A stretch of DNA of 64,000 bases from Comamonas badia DSM 17552. Its GTDB lineage: Bacteria; Pseudomonadota; Gammaproteobacteria; Burkholderiales; Burkholderiaceae_C. The notes under the pieces are model-generated. The model saw only the letters and a program-made list of their open reading frames with translations, had not been told where the DNA came from and did not search any database. The DNA lies in contig NZ_AXVM01000001.1 in assembly GCF_000484635.1 (NCBI RefSeq), positions 62,001 to 126,000 of the forward strand, read 5' to 3'. Positions 55,839 through 64,000 of this stretch are shown here, piece by piece (position 1 is the stretch's first letter; each line of letters begins with the position of its first letter). Made by a program: the position numbers and the translations under genes.

Positions 55839-56441
55839 ATGCCTGAAAACAACCAGCCCGCCCGCGCCCAGAAGCGCGAAAGCGTCGATCCGGAAGAGCG
55901 CATCCGCCCCATGCCCCTGCTGCCGGCCATCATTGCCGTCGGCATGGTGCTCTTCGGTGTCATCTACATCGCGATGTCCGGCCCCTACAGCCGCCCGTGG
56001 ATGGGCGACGAACGCACGCTGGCCGACCTGCAGGCCAAGCCGGCGGGCGCGGCCGACGCTGGCGGCGGCGCGGTCGATGGCGCTGCCATCTTTGCGGCCA
56101 ACTGCGCGTCCTGCCACCAGGCGACCGGCGCCGGCCTGCCGGGCGTCTTCCCGCCGCTCGATGGCTCCGAGTGGGTGCACGGCAGCCCCAAGGTGCTGGC
56201 CAACATCGTGCTGCACGGCATCAATGGCGAGATCAACGTCAAGGGCACCAGCTACAAGGGGCTGATGCCAAGCTTTCAGCAGCTCAGCGACGCCGAGCTG
56301 GCTGGCGTGCTGACGCATATCCGCAGCAGCTGGTCGAACAAGAACGACGCGGTGGGGCCGGATGTGATCGCCGAAGCGCGCAAGAGCGATCGCACCACGC
56401 CATTCGAGAGCGAAGCAGAGCTCAAGGCGCTGGACCACTGA
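55839..56441 (+). CDS. Membrane-anchored monohaem cytochrome c (CcoP replacement)
   Basis: 200-residue cytochrome c. A helix (PLLPAIIAVGMVLFGVIYIA, about residues 26-45) is followed by one c-type haem site, FAANCASCHQATGAGLPGVF, with the methionine ligand probably in GLMPSFQQL. CcoP, normally third in cbb3 operons, has two haems; here there is only one, and the sequence resembles cytochromes c of caa3-type or NOR-associated chains. It probably feeds electrons to CcoO. Confidence 0.82.
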   Translation: MPENNQPARAQKRESVDPEERIRPMPLLPAIIAVGMVLFGVIYIAMSGPYSRPWMGDERTLADLQAKPAGAADAGGGAVDGAAIFAANCASCHQATGAGLPGVFPPLDGSEWVHGSPKVLANIVLHGINGEINVKGTSYKGLMPSFQQLSDAELAGVLTHIRSSWSNKNDAVGPDVIAEARKSDRTTPFESEAELKALDH

Positions 56442-56460
56442 GCACCACAGGAAGCCCGCC

Positions 56461-57090
56461 ATGGTACGCACCGCACTGCTGAGCCTGCTGGTCGCGCTGG
56501 GCGGCTACTTCAGCGCCGCCTGGCTCACGCACGATTTCCAGGTCTGGACCGACGAGGGTGCACGGCGCCTGGAAGTGGCGCTCAGCCCCGTGCCACTGCC
56601 CGCCGTCGAGCTGCGGGGGGAGGATGCGCGCCAGCTTGCCCTGCCCGCCATCGCCCAGGGGCAAGTCACCATTGCCGACTTCTTCTACACGCGCTGCCAG
56701 ACGGTATGCCTGTCCCTGGGCAGCACCTTCCAGCAGCTGCAGGCGGCGCTGCAGGCCGATGGCGACCGGCCGGGCGCCGCTCCGGTCCGGCTGCTCTCGC
56801 TCTCCTTTGACGGCGCGCACGACGGCGCTCCGGAACTCAAGGCCTATGCAGGCAAGCTCGGTGCCGACCCTGCGCTCTGGCGCTTTGCCAGCGTGCCCGA
56901 CAGGGAGCAGCAGCAGGCGCTGCTGGCGCGGCTCGGCGTGGTCGTCATCCCCGACGCGCTGGGCGACTACGAGCACAACGCCGCCCTGCTGATCTTCGAC
57001 GCCCAGGGGCGCATGGTGCGCATCTTCGACCTGGCCGAGCAGCAACTGGCGCTGAACTACGCCCGCCACCTCGCATCCAAAGCCTCATGA
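56461..57090 (+). CDS. SCO1/SenC family copper chaperone
   Basis: 209-residue thioredoxin-fold protein with an N-terminal membrane anchor (LLSLLVALGGYFSAAWL). The copper-binding CxxxC is in YTRCQTVCLSLG and the third ligand, histidine, in DYEHNAALLIFD. SCO proteins insert copper into oxidases. Four-base overlap with the next gene. Confidence 0.88.
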   Translation: MVRTALLSLLVALGGYFSAAWLTHDFQVWTDEGARRLEVALSPVPLPAVELRGEDARQLALPAIAQGQVTIADFFYTRCQTVCLSLGSTFQQLQAALQADGDRPGAAPVRLLSLSFDGAHDGAPELKAYAGKLGADPALWRFASVPDREQQQALLARLGVVVIPDALGDYEHNAALLIFDAQGRMVRIFDLAEQQLALNYARHLASKAS

Positions 57091-57746
57091 ACCTCCACTG
57101 GCGCCGGTCCCTGGCACAGACGCTCACCCCGACCCGTCAGGCGCTTGCCGGCCTCGCCATCGCCGCGCTGCTGGCGCTGCCCGCATCGCGCCACCTGCTG
57201 GAGGCCAGCATGTGGCGCCACATGGTGCTGCAGTACCCGCTGTGGATGCTCGCCGGGGCGCTGCTGACAGCCGCGCTGCCAGAGCGGGCGAAAAACGGCA
57301 TCGCACGCTGGAACGCTTCCGGCATCAGCGGTCTGATACTGGCGGGAACCGCCCTGCTGGTGCTGATGATTCCACGGGTACTCGATCTCGCGCTGCTCCA
57401 CCCGCCCACCGAATTCGCCAAAAGCGCCGCGCTGCTGGCCACGGGCAGCGCCCTGCGCCTGTCTTGGCGGCGCGCCGGCCTGGTGGTGCAGGGCTTCTTT
57501 CTGGGCAACATGCTGCTGATGGGCGTTGCCATCGGCCAGCTCTATGCCAACTCTCCGCTGCGCCTGTGCAACGCCTACCTGCTGGACGACCAGGTGCGGC
57601 TGGGCAACTGGCTCACGGGCCTCTTTACGGTGCTGGCCGTGGCATGGCTGGTGCAAGTGGCCTGGTGGATCATGCGCCGCGAAGCCGACACACAGGCCAT
57701 GGCCGGCTCCGCGCCGCATTCATCCGCCCACCGTGCCGCACCCTGA
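57087..57746 (+). CDS. Six-helix membrane protein, possibly CtaG-like oxidase assembly factor
   Basis: 219-residue protein I cannot assign firmly. Six hydrophobic helices are visible. The segment ASMWRHMVLQYPLWMLAG resembles the HMxxH..L.M region of the caa3-type CtaG family, proteins involved in copper insertion, but the second histidine is replaced. It overlaps the SCO gene by four bases, which supports a role in the same oxidase assembly. The promoter of the next gene lies in its 3' end. Confidence 0.55.
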   Translation: MNLHWRRSLAQTLTPTRQALAGLAIAALLALPASRHLLEASMWRHMVLQYPLWMLAGALLTAALPERAKNGIARWNASGISGLILAGTALLVLMIPRVLDLALLHPPTEFAKSAALLATGSALRLSWRRAGLVVQGFFLGNMLLMGVAIGQLYANSPLRLCNAYLLDDQVRLGNWLTGLFTVLAVAWLVQVAWWIMRREADTQAMAGSAPHSSAHRAAP

Positions 57747-57772
57747 CACGAGCGGCCGCCACGCGGGATAAT
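57743..57772 (+). promoter_or_regulatory. Promoter of the YeeE/YedE gene pair
   Basis: CTGACA (57743-57748) and GATAAT (57767-57772) are separated by 18 bases, five of six and five of six matches to the sigma-70 consensus. The ATG of the next gene comes seven bases after the -10, so the transcript would begin at or next to the start codon. The -35 overlaps the stop codon of the preceding gene. Confidence 0.6.
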
Positions 57773-57779
57773 GGCCCGC

Positions 57780-58253
57780 ATGACTCTTCTGCATACCCTG
57801 TTTCCTCTCGGCTGGGAGCATTACCTCCTCGGTGGCATCGCCATCGGTCTGGGCGTCACCTTGCTGTTCGCCATGACCGGTCTGGTCGGCGGCATGAGCA
57901 GCGTCTTTTCATCGACCTGGTCCTTCATCGTCGACCGGCCCTTCTTCCAGCAGACCCGTCTGAAGGGCTCTCGCATCTGGCGGCTGGAATACGCCGCGGG
58001 CCTGATCCTCGGCGCTTTCCTCTGGTGGCTGCTGCTGGGCGGCCCGGACCCGGAAACCACCTCGGTGCCGGTCTGGCAACTCCTCCTGGGCGGCTTCATC
58101 GGAGGCTACGGCGCGCGCCTGGGCCACGGCTGCACCTCCGGCCACGGCATCTGCGGCCTGGGGTCGCTTCAGTGGCCCTCCGCCGTGGCCGTCATCACCT
58201 TCATGGTGACGGCGATGATCACCGCCAACCTCGTCGGGTGGCTGCAATCATGA
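57780..58253 (+). CDS. YeeE/YedE family membrane protein (first half)
   Basis: 157-residue membrane protein of the YeeE/YedE (DUF395) family, four to five helices. GARLGHGCTSGHGICGLG carries the conserved cysteines found in E. coli YeeE/TsuA, a thiosulfate importer. Here the family occurs as two adjacent half-size proteins. Start 57780, directly downstream of a promoter; an ATG three codons upstream lies within its -10 box. Confidence 0.85.
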   Translation: MTLLHTLFPLGWEHYLLGGIAIGLGVTLLFAMTGLVGGMSSVFSSTWSFIVDRPFFQQTRLKGSRIWRLEYAAGLILGAFLWWLLLGGPDPETTSVPVWQLLLGGFIGGYGARLGHGCTSGHGICGLGSLQWPSAVAVITFMVTAMITANLVGWLQS

Positions 58254-58663
58254 AAATCGGCAATTCGCTGGCCACGCTGGCTGCGGGCGCGCTGTTCGGC
58301 TTTGGCCTGGCCGCGTCCACCATGATTCGCCCCGAGGTGGTGCTGAGCTTTCTGCGCCTTCAGGATTTCGGCCTGCTGCTGGTGCTGGGCGGCGCACTCG
58401 CCGTCACCGCCATCGCCTACGCCGTGCTGCCCCGCCTCATGAAAGCACCTGTGCTGGGTGGACAGTTCCAGAAACACCCCATCCACTGGGGCCGCAGCAC
58501 CGTCGTCGGCGCCGCGCTGTTTGGCGTGGGCTGGGGCCTGTGCGGTGTCTGCCCGGGCCCGGCCATCGCCGGACTGGGCGCGGGCAACTGGATGCTGCTG
58601 TATGCCATTGCCGGGCTGGCACTGGGCGCGCTTGCGCAGGGTCTCACCAGCAAGGGCGACTGA
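58250..58663 (+). CDS. YeeE/YedE-like membrane protein (second half, DUF6691)
   Basis: 137-residue membrane protein with four hydrophobic segments, including ATLAAGALFGFGLAASTMI and GAALFGVGWGLCGVCPGPAI; the CxxCPGPA motif is typical of the partner of YeeE. Four-base overlap with the first half. Together they probably transport a sulfur compound across the inner membrane; which one cannot be read from sequence. Confidence 0.82.
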   Translation: MKIGNSLATLAAGALFGFGLAASTMIRPEVVLSFLRLQDFGLLLVLGGALAVTAIAYAVLPRLMKAPVLGGQFQKHPIHWGRSTVVGAALFGVGWGLCGVCPGPAIAGLGAGNWMLLYAIAGLALGALAQGLTSKGD

Positions 58664-58678
58664 CCGAATTGCTGCGCC

Positions 58679-58728
58679 AATAATGGCTTTTGTGCAATCC
58701 AGACAAACGCACCAAGCTCCTTATATCA
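58679..58728. repeat. Interspersed palindromic repeat (copy J, diverged)
   Basis: AATAATGGCTTTTGTGC, a short centre, then CGCACCAAGCTCCTTATATC. Arms are more diverged than in other copies. It lies in the valS leader region, shortly after the YeeE/YedE pair. Confidence 0.5.
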
Positions 58729-58730
58729 GA

Positions 58731-58754
58731 GCAATTTTGAACGCATAAAATTGC
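58731..58754. promoter_or_regulatory. Perfect inverted repeat upstream of valS
   Basis: GCAATTTT (58731-58738) and AAAATTGC (58747-58754) form perfect 8-base arms around an 8-base spacer. It also contains a possible -10 (CATAAAAT). It could be an operator or a hairpin. Confidence 0.45.
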
Positions 58755-58776
58755 ACTGCCCTTCTTCTTCTGCCCC

Positions 58777-58802
58777 AACGGCATCCCGCGGGATGCCGTT
58801 TT
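58777..58802 (+). terminator. Palindromic terminator/attenuator in valS leader
   Basis: AACGGCATCCCGCGGGATGCCGTT is a perfect 24-base palindrome followed by a short T-run (TTTT). It lies only eight bases before the valS ATG, so it could end the upstream YeeE/YedE transcript or attenuate valS. Confidence 0.6.
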
Positions 58803-58809
58803 CATTGCC

Positions 58810-61680
58810 ATGAGCGACACCCCCACCCAACCCGGCCTGCAATCCCTGTCCAAATCGTTCGAACCCGCCGAGCTCGAAGCCCATTGGGGGCCGGAGTGGG
58901 AGCGCCGCGGCTACGGCCGCGCCGGCGTGCGCGGCAGCGGCCAGCCGGATGCGGCGGCGCCGTCGTTCGCCATCCAGCTGCCCCCGCCCAACGTGACCGG
59001 CACGCTGCACATGGGCCACGCCTTCAACCAGACCATCATGGACAGCCTGACGCGTTATCACCGCATGCTGGGCTGCAACACGGCCTGGATTCCGGGCACG
59101 GATCACGCCGGCATCGCCACGCAGATCGTCGTCGAGCGCCAGCTGCAGGAGCAGGGCGTGAGCCGCCACGACCTGGGCCGTCCCGAGTTCGTGAAGAAGG
59201 TGTGGGAGTGGAAGGAGCAGTCGGGCAACACCATCACCACGCAGATGCGCCGCCTGGGCGACACCGTGGACTGGAGCCGCGAATACTTCACCATGGACGA
59301 CAAGCTGTCCAAGGTGGTGACCGAAACCTTCGTCAAGCTGTATGAACAGGGGCTGATCTACCGCGGCAAGCGTCTGGTGAACTGGGATCCCAAGCTGCAG
59401 TCCGCCGTGTCGGATCTGGAGGTGGAGAACGAAGAGAAAGACGGCTCGCTCTGGCATATCGCCTACCCGCTCGTCGATGGCACGGGCCAGCTCGTCGTCG
59501 CCACCACTCGCCCCGAGACCATGCTGGGCGACGTGGCCGTGATGGTGCACCCCGAGGACGAGCGCTACGCGCACCTGATCGGCAAGAGCGTCAAGCTGCC
59601 CCTCTGTGATCGCGAGATTCCGGTGATCGCCGACGCCTATGTGGACAAGGAATTCGGCACCGGCGTGGTCAAGGTCACGCCTGCGCACGACCAGAACGAC
59701 TACGCGGTCGGCCAGCGCCATCAATTGCCGATGATTTGCGTGCTCACGCTCACCGCCACCGTCAACGACAACGCGCCGGAAAAATACCGTGGCCTGGATC
59801 GCTTTGCCGCGCGCAAGGCCGTGGTGGCCGACCTCGAAGCCCTGGGCCTGCTGGTCGAAACCAAGAAGCACAAGCTGATGGTGCCCATTTGCACCCGCAC
59901 CGGCCAGGTGATAGAGCCCATGCTGACCGACCAATGGTTCGTGGCGATGAACAAGGTGGGCGAAGGCGACGCCACCGGCAAGAGCATCGCGCAAAAAGCC
60001 ATCGACGCCGTCGCCAGCGGCCAGGTGAGCTTTGTGCCCGAGAACTGGGTCAACACCTACAACCAGTGGATGAACAACATCCAGGACTGGTGCATCTCGC
60101 GACAGCTCTGGTGGGGCCACCAGATTCCGGCCTGGTATGACGAGGACGGCAAGGTGTATGTCGCCAAGAGCGAGGCCGAAGCGCAGGCCCAGACCCCGGG
60201 CAAGCTGCTGCGCCGTGACGAGGACGTGCTCGACACCTGGTATTCGTCGGCCCTGGTGCCGTTCTCCACCATGGGCTGGCCGAACCAGACCAACGGCGCC
60301 ACCGACGACTACAACCTCTACCTGCCCTCCTCCGTGCTGGTGACGGGCTACGACATCATCTTTTTCTGGGTCGCCAGGATGATCATGATGACCACGCACT
60401 TCACCGGCCGCGTGCCGTTCAAGCATGTCTACATCCACGGCCTGGTGCTGGACGCGCATGGCAAGAAGATGAGCAAGTCCGAGGGCAACGTGCTGGATCC
60501 GGTGGATTTGATCGACGGTATTGCCCTGGAGCCCCTGCTGGACAAGCGCACGCAAGGCCTGCGCCGCCCTGAAACCGCGCCCACCGTGCGCAAGAACACG
60601 CAAAAAGAGTTTCCCGAGGGCATTCCGGCCTACGGCGCCGACGCGCTGCGCTTTACCTTCGCCGCGCTCGCCAGCCTGGGCCGCAGCATCAACTTCGACA
60701 GCAAGCGCTGCGAGGGCTACCGCAACTTCTGCAACAAGCTCTGGAACGCCTCGCGCTTCGTGCTGATGAACTGCGAGGGCCATGACTGCGGCTTTGACGG
60801 CGACGGCAGCTGCAGCGAGGCCTATCTGCAGTTCAGCCAGCCGGATCGCTGGATCGCCTCGCAGCTGCAAAAAGTGGAGGCCGAGGTCGCCAAGGGCTTT
60901 GCCGACTATCGCCTCGACAACGTCGCCACCACGATCTACGACTTCGTCTGGAACGAGTTCTGCGACTGGTATTTGGAGATCGCCAAGGTGCAGATCCAGA
61001 CCGGCAGCGCGGCCCAGCAGCGCGGCACGCGCCGCACGTTGATCCGCACGCTGGAAGCCATCCTGCGCCTGGCGCATCCCATCATCCCCTTCGTCACCGA
61101 GGCGCTGTGGCAGGTGGTGGCACCGGTGGCGCGCATAGCAGGTGCATCGGTGGCCATCGCCCCCTACCCGCAGGCGCAAGCGGCCAAGATCGACGAGGGC
61201 TCCATCACCTACGTCGCGCGCCTGAAACAGATGGTGGACGCCTGCCGCACGCTGCGCGGCGAGATGGGCGTCTCGCCCGCCCAGCGCCTGCCGCTGCTGG
61301 CCGTGGCCGACACGGCGGAGGACGCAGCCTTCCTGCGCGCCAACGCCGATGTGCTCAAAAACCTGGCCAAGCTCAGCGAGGTCAAGGTGTTTGACGACGC
61401 CGCCGCCTGGGCCAGCGAGGCGCAGAACGCCCCGGTCAACGTCATCGGCGGCGCGCGCCTGGCGCTGTTCGTCGAGATCGACGTGGCGGCAGAAAAGGCT
61501 CGCCTGTCCAAGGAAGTGGCACGTCTGCAAGGCGAGATCACCAAGGCCAACGCGAAACTCTCCAACGAGGCCTTCGTCGCCAAGGCGCCGCCGGCGGTCA
61601 TCGAACAAGAGAAAAAGCGCGTCGCCGACTTCGGCCACACGCTCTCACGCATCCAGGAGCAGCTGGCCCGCCTGAATTGA
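58810..61680 (+). CDS. valS: Valine-tRNA ligase
   Basis: 956-residue class I aminoacyl-tRNA synthetase that charges tRNA-Val. The HIGH-like motif is in [14 protein letters not shown], the KMSKS in [11 protein letters not shown], with the editing domain between them ([17 protein letters not shown]) and a C-terminal coiled coil ([20 protein letters not shown]). Full length for the family. Start [10 protein letters not shown] at 58810, very close to the palindrome. Confidence 0.98.
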   Translation: MSDTPTQPGLQSLSKSFEPAELEAHWGPEWERRGYGRAGVRGSGQPDAAAPSFAIQLPPPNVTGTLHMGHAFNQTIMDSLTRYHRMLGCNTAWIPGTDHAGIATQIVVERQLQEQGVSRHDLGRPEFVKKVWEWKEQSGNTITTQMRRLGDTVDWSREYFTMDDKLSKVVTETFVKLYEQGLIYRGKRLVNWDPKLQSAVSDLEVENEEKDGSLWHIAYPLVDGTGQLVVATTRPETMLGDVAVMVHPEDERYAHLIGKSVKLPLCDREIPVIADAYVDKEFGTGVVKVTPAHDQNDYAVGQRHQLPMICVLTLTATVNDNAPEKYRGLDRFAARKAVVADLEALGLLVETKKHKLMVPICTRTGQVIEPMLTDQWFVAMNKVGEGDATGKSIAQKAIDAVASGQVSFVPENWVNTYNQWMNNIQDWCISRQLWWGHQIPAWYDEDGKVYVAKSEAEAQAQTPGKLLRRDEDVLDTWYSSALVPFSTMGWPNQTNGATDDYNLYLPSSVLVTGYDIIFFWVARMIMMTTHFTGRVPFKHVYIHGLVLDAHGKKMSKSEGNVLDPVDLIDGIALEPLLDKRTQGLRRPETAPTVRKNTQKEFPEGIPAYGADALRFTFAALASLGRSINFDSKRCEGYRNFCNKLWNASRFVLMNCEGHDCGFDGDGSCSEAYLQFSQPDRWIASQLQKVEAEVAKGFADYRLDNVATTIYDFVWNEFCDWYLEIAKVQIQTGSAAQQRGTRRTLIRTLEAILRLAHPIIPFVTEALWQVVAPVARIAGASVAIAPYPQAQAAKIDEGSITYVARLKQMVDACRTLRGEMGVSPAQRLPLLAVADTAEDAAFLRANADVLKNLAKLSEVKVFDDAAAWASEAQNAPVNVIGGARLALFVEIDVAAEKARLSKEVARLQGEITKANAKLSNEAFVAKAPPAVIEQEKKRVADFGHTLSRIQEQLARLN

Positions 61681-61694
61681 CCCCCTGTCTTGCT

Positions 61695-61789
61695 CCTTCC
61701 CCCTCCGGGGGAAGGTTGGGATGGGGGCGGACCGCCATGCGGGCGCCGCCAGCCCCCACCCCAACCCTCCCCCAGAGGGGGAGGGGGAA
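61695..61789. repeat. GC-rich REP-like element between valS and galU
   Basis: Two perfect hairpins, CCTTCCCCC-TCC-GGGGGAAGG (61695-61715) and CCCTCCCCC-AGA-GGGGGAGGG (61765-61785), flank an inner inverted pair (GGTTGGGATGGGGGC and GCCCCCACCCCAACC). This type of element is widespread in GC-rich proteobacteria. It differs from the AGCTAT repeat family. Confidence 0.75.
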
Positions 61790-61813
61790 GAACCCAACCC
61801 CGAGGAACCTCCC

Positions 61814-62698
61814 ATGACCACCACCCGCGTTCGCAAAGCCGTCTTCCCCGTCGCCGGCCTCGGCACCCGCTTTCTGCCCGCCACCAAGGCCAGCCCGAAG
61901 GAAATGCTGCCGGTGGTCGATAAACCGCTGATCCAGTATGCGGTCGAGGAGGCCTACGAGGCCGGCATCCGCGACATGGTCTTCGTCACCGGCCGCAGCA
62001 AGCGCGCCATCGAGGACCATTTCGACACTGCCTACGAGCTCGAGAGCGAGCTGGAACACGCCGGCAAGCAGGAGCTCTTGCACCTGGTGCACAGCATCAC
62101 CCCGCCCGACATGAACTGCCTGTTCGTGCGCCAGCCGCGCTCGCTCGGCCTGGGCCACGCCGTGCTGTGCGCCGCGCCGCTGGTGGGCAACGAGCCGTTT
62201 GCCGTGCTGCTGGCCGACGATCTGATGGTGGGCGAGCATGCCGGGCCCGGCGTGATGGCGCAGATGACGGCCGCGTTCGAGAAACAGGGCCGCTCGCTGC
62301 TCGCGGTGCAGGAAGTGCCGCACGAAGAGACGCGGCGCTACGGCATCGTCAAGGGGGAATCCGCGGGCGGGCCGCTGCTGCGCATCGACGAGATCGTGGA
62401 AAAGCCGGCGCCGGAAGTGGCGCCCTCACGCATGGGCGTGGCCGGGCGCTACGTGCTCACGCCGCGCATCTTCGAGGAAATCCGCAACCAGCCACGCGGC
62501 GTGGGCGGCGAAATTCAGCTCACCGATGCCATTGCCCGATTGATGGCGCATGAGACGGTTTACGCATACCAGTACAGCGGCAAGCGCTACGATTGCGGTA
62601 GCAAAGAAGGTTTTTTGCAGGCCACGGTGGAACTCGCGCTGCAGCACCCGCAGGTGGGCCGGCATTTTCACGACTGGCTCAAGACGCTGGCGCTGTAG
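61814..62698 (+). CDS. galU: UTP-glucose-1-phosphate uridylyltransferase
   Basis: 294-residue nucleotidyltransferase making UDP-glucose for envelope polysaccharides. The signature [20 protein letters not shown] is present, with [27 protein letters not shown] and KPAPEVAPS, all typical of GalU. Start [10 protein letters not shown] at 61814; the frame is open upstream through the GC-rich repeat. Confidence 0.95.
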   Translation: MTTTRVRKAVFPVAGLGTRFLPATKASPKEMLPVVDKPLIQYAVEEAYEAGIRDMVFVTGRSKRAIEDHFDTAYELESELEHAGKQELLHLVHSITPPDMNCLFVRQPRSLGLGHAVLCAAPLVGNEPFAVLLADDLMVGEHAGPGVMAQMTAAFEKQGRSLLAVQEVPHEETRRYGIVKGESAGGPLLRIDEIVEKPAPEVAPSRMGVAGRYVLTPRIFEEIRNQPRGVGGEIQLTDAIARLMAHETVYAYQYSGKRYDCGSKEGFLQATVELALQHPQVGRHFHDWLKTLAL

Positions 62699-62704
62699 CC
62701 GCGC

Positions 62705-63343
62705 TCACTGCTCGCGCAGCACATCGGCCCCCTTGGGGGGCTCGAAAGCAAAGGTGCCGGCAGGCAGTTGGGGGTTGAGTGCCAATCCCGTGAAGCGCAG
62801 CAGCGAACGCTGGCCGAAGTGGTCCAGGATGTCGAGCGCCGCCAATTGCTCGCCGTCAAACCCCACGCGCACGCTGGCCAGCTGCCCATCCTTGGCCTTG
62901 GGCGTGGCCAGCACCCAGTGCAAGCCATCGGCATCGGGCGCATCGGCGAGCGTGAAATCCCGGCGCAAGGCGCTGAGATCTGCCGCGGAAGTCAGCAGCG
63001 CCGCCGGCGTGCTGCCCAGCGCCTGCGCCTGCGCGCGCTCAGTCACCTGATTGAGATCTGCGTCGTACAGCCACAGCGTCTTGCCGTCGGCGACTATGGT
63101 CTGGGCAAAGGGCTTGCGATAGTCAAAGCGAAAACGCCCCGGGCGCTCAAACGCAAAGCTGCCGCTCGATACCTTGGGCGCCAGCGCCTTGCCACCCTGC
63201 GACGGCGCGGTCACGGTCTGCGTGAACTGCGCCTCGCCGCTCTTCGCGGACTGCATGAAATTTTCAAGGCTTTTCAGCCCCTGCGCGCAGGCCCACTGCG
63301 CGCAAGCAGCTATCAAAACAGTGAGCACCAGCCGCTTCATCAT
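62705..63343 (-). CDS. lolA: Outer-membrane lipoprotein carrier protein LolA
   Basis: 212-residue periplasmic chaperone that moves lipoproteins from LolCDE to LolB. A signal peptide (MMKRLVLTVLIAACAQWACA) precedes the LolA fold: FTQTVTAPSQGGK, SGSFAFERPGRFRFDYRKPF and IVADGKTLWLYDADLNQV are conserved. The signal peptide region is encoded by a copy of the interspersed repeat (63270-63320). It starts just after ftsK on the same strand, the usual order. Confidence 0.94.
   Translation of the reverse strand: MMKRLVLTVLIAACAQWACAQGLKSLENFMQSAKSGEAQFTQTVTAPSQGGKALAPKVSSGSFAFERPGRFRFDYRKPFAQTIVADGKTLWLYDADLNQVTERAQAQALGSTPAALLTSAADLSALRRDFTLADAPDADGLHWVLATPKAKDGQLASVRVGFDGEQLAALDILDHFGQRSLLRFTGLALNPQLPAGTFAFEPPKGADVLREQ
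63270..63320. repeat. Interspersed palindromic repeat (copy I) in lolA signal peptide
   Basis: On the lolA coding strand: GTTTTGATAGCTGCTTGCGC, a short centre, then CTGCGCGCAGGGGCTGAAAAG. The palindromic arms and AGCTAT edge match the other copies; here it encodes LIAACAQWACAQGLK. Confidence 0.5.
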
Positions 63344-63351
63344 CCACCACC

Positions 63352-64000
63352 CTATTCCGCCCGCGCGGCCACCAGCACTTCGCGCTGGCCGCTGGCCGTG
63401 AGCGTGCTGATGAGCCCGGCCTTTTCCATGTCCTCCAGCAGCCGCGCCGAGCGGTTGTAGCCTATGCGCAGCTTGCGCTGCACGTAGGAGATGCTGGCCT
63501 TGCGGTCCTTGAGCACGATTTCCACCGCCTGGTCGTACATCGGGTCTTTCTCTCCGCCGCCGCCCTCGCCGTCTTCCAGGCCAAAGCCGCTGTCCTCGCC
63601 CTCGCCGCCGCCTTCGAGCACGCCGTCCAGATAGTCCGGCTCGCCCTGGCTCTTGAGGTATTGCACAACGCGGTGCACCTCCTCGTCGCTGACAAACGCG
63701 CCGTGCACGCGGATCGGCAGTCCCGTGCCCGAGGGCATGTAGAGCATGTCGCCCATGCCCAGCAGCGCCTCGGCGCCCATCTGGTCCAGGATGGTGCGGC
63801 TGTCGATCTTGCTGCTGACCTGAAACGCGATGCGCGTGGGAATGTTGGCCTTGATGAGGCCGGTAATCACATCCACGCTGGGGCGCTGGGTGGCCAGGAT
63901 CAGGTGGATGCCGGCCGCGCGCGCCTTCTGCGCCAGGCGCGCGATCAGTTCCTCGATCTTCTTGCCCACCACCATCATCAGGTCGGCCAGTTCGTCGATG
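63352..64000 (-). CDS. ftsK: DNA translocase FtsK (C-terminal part; 5' end outside window)
   Basis: The last 215 residues of FtsK, the septal DNA pump that clears chromosomes and activates XerCD at dif. The motor domain end ([69 protein letters not shown]) is followed by an acidic Gly-rich linker and the gamma winged helix ([20 protein letters not shown], then [12 protein letters not shown]) that reads KOPS sequences. The gene continues beyond the right edge of the window. Confidence 0.97.
   Translation of the reverse strand, partial: IDELADLMMVVGKKIEELIARLAQKARAAGIHLILATQRPSVDVITGLIKANIPTRIAFQVSSKIDSRTILDQMGAEALLGMGDMLYMPSGTGLPIRVHGAFVSDEEVHRVVQYLKSQGEPDYLDGVLEGGGEGEDSGFGLEDGEGGGGEKDPMYDQAVEIVLKDRKASISYVQRKLRIGYNRSARLLEDMEKAGLISTLTASGQREVLVAARAE

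Noticed and set aside
58679-58809. T-box leader of valS
   Set aside because: T-boxes are mainly a Gram-positive feature, and no specifier loop or T-box sequence is seen.
58726-61638. A 970-codon open frame on the minus strand opposite valS
   Set aside because: Antisense shadow caused by high GC at third codon positions; valS is complete with all motifs.

Overview
This is a GC-rich chromosomal segment from a betaproteobacterium, most likely a Burkholderiales member of the Comamonadaceae type. The signs are an aroA-cmk fusion followed by rpsA-ihfB-lapAB, a ribB with a decayed GTP cyclohydrolase II half next to ribH-nusB, a PhaAB-type fused Mrp antiporter subunit, an acnB/mdh/gntR/sdhCDABE/gltA block, and short 'AGCTAT...' palindromic repeats scattered between (and sometimes inside) genes. 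I see no rRNA, tRNA, insertion sequence, phage or CRISPR. About 66 protein genes are packed tightly, with no gene-free stretch above about 260 bases.

Layout. 1-5.5 kb: aroA-cmk (5' end cut), rpsA, ihfB, lapA, lapB. 5.5-11.6 kb: a six-gene Na+(K+)/H+ Mrp antiporter operon that starts 13 bases after lapB. 11.6-19.8 kb: divergent nsrR / group III truncated globin, then slyX, a PLP aminotransferase, nth, gshA, an SDR, a NUDIX hydrolase, a class IV aminotransferase and a 2Fe-2S ferredoxin. 19.9-25.7 kb: ribB(A*), ribH, nusB, an aminotransferase, then ybgC-tolQ-tolR-tolA; tolB and pal do not follow. 26-38.2 kb: a TCA-cycle block, with mdh-tam-CitE-like-hypothetical-acnB on the minus strand and gntR-sdhCDABE-gltA on the plus strand. 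38.3-40.9 kb: fghA, rnk, an acyltransferase. 41-47.5 kb: fatty-acid/acyl-CoA catabolism on the minus strand (nitronate monooxygenase-like, acyl-CoA dehydrogenase, etfA, etfB, enoyl-CoA hydratase, HDAC-like deacetylase). 47.6-51.6 kb: moxR-DUF58-transglutaminase operon. 51.6-53.4 kb: DUF2242 lipoprotein and tsaD. 53.5-58.7 kb: an atypical cbb3-type oxidase operon (CcoN with a CcoS-like N-terminal extension, CcoO, a monohaem cytochrome c, SCO, a CtaG-like membrane protein), followed by a split YeeE/YedE pair. 58.8-64 kb: valS, galU, lolA and the 3' end of ftsK.

Most genes are core housekeeping genes whose products are well known. The parts most worth a second look are the non-canonical cbb3 oxidase operon with its two putative copper-assembly genes, the 45-55 bp palindromic repeat family (about eleven copies, several of which supply codons, stop codons or signal-peptide sequence to genes), the competing hairpins in the ribB leader, the nested palindrome forming a symmetric divergent promoter between nth and an aminotransferase, and the compositional anomaly inside tolA next to the point where the tol-pal operon is interrupted.
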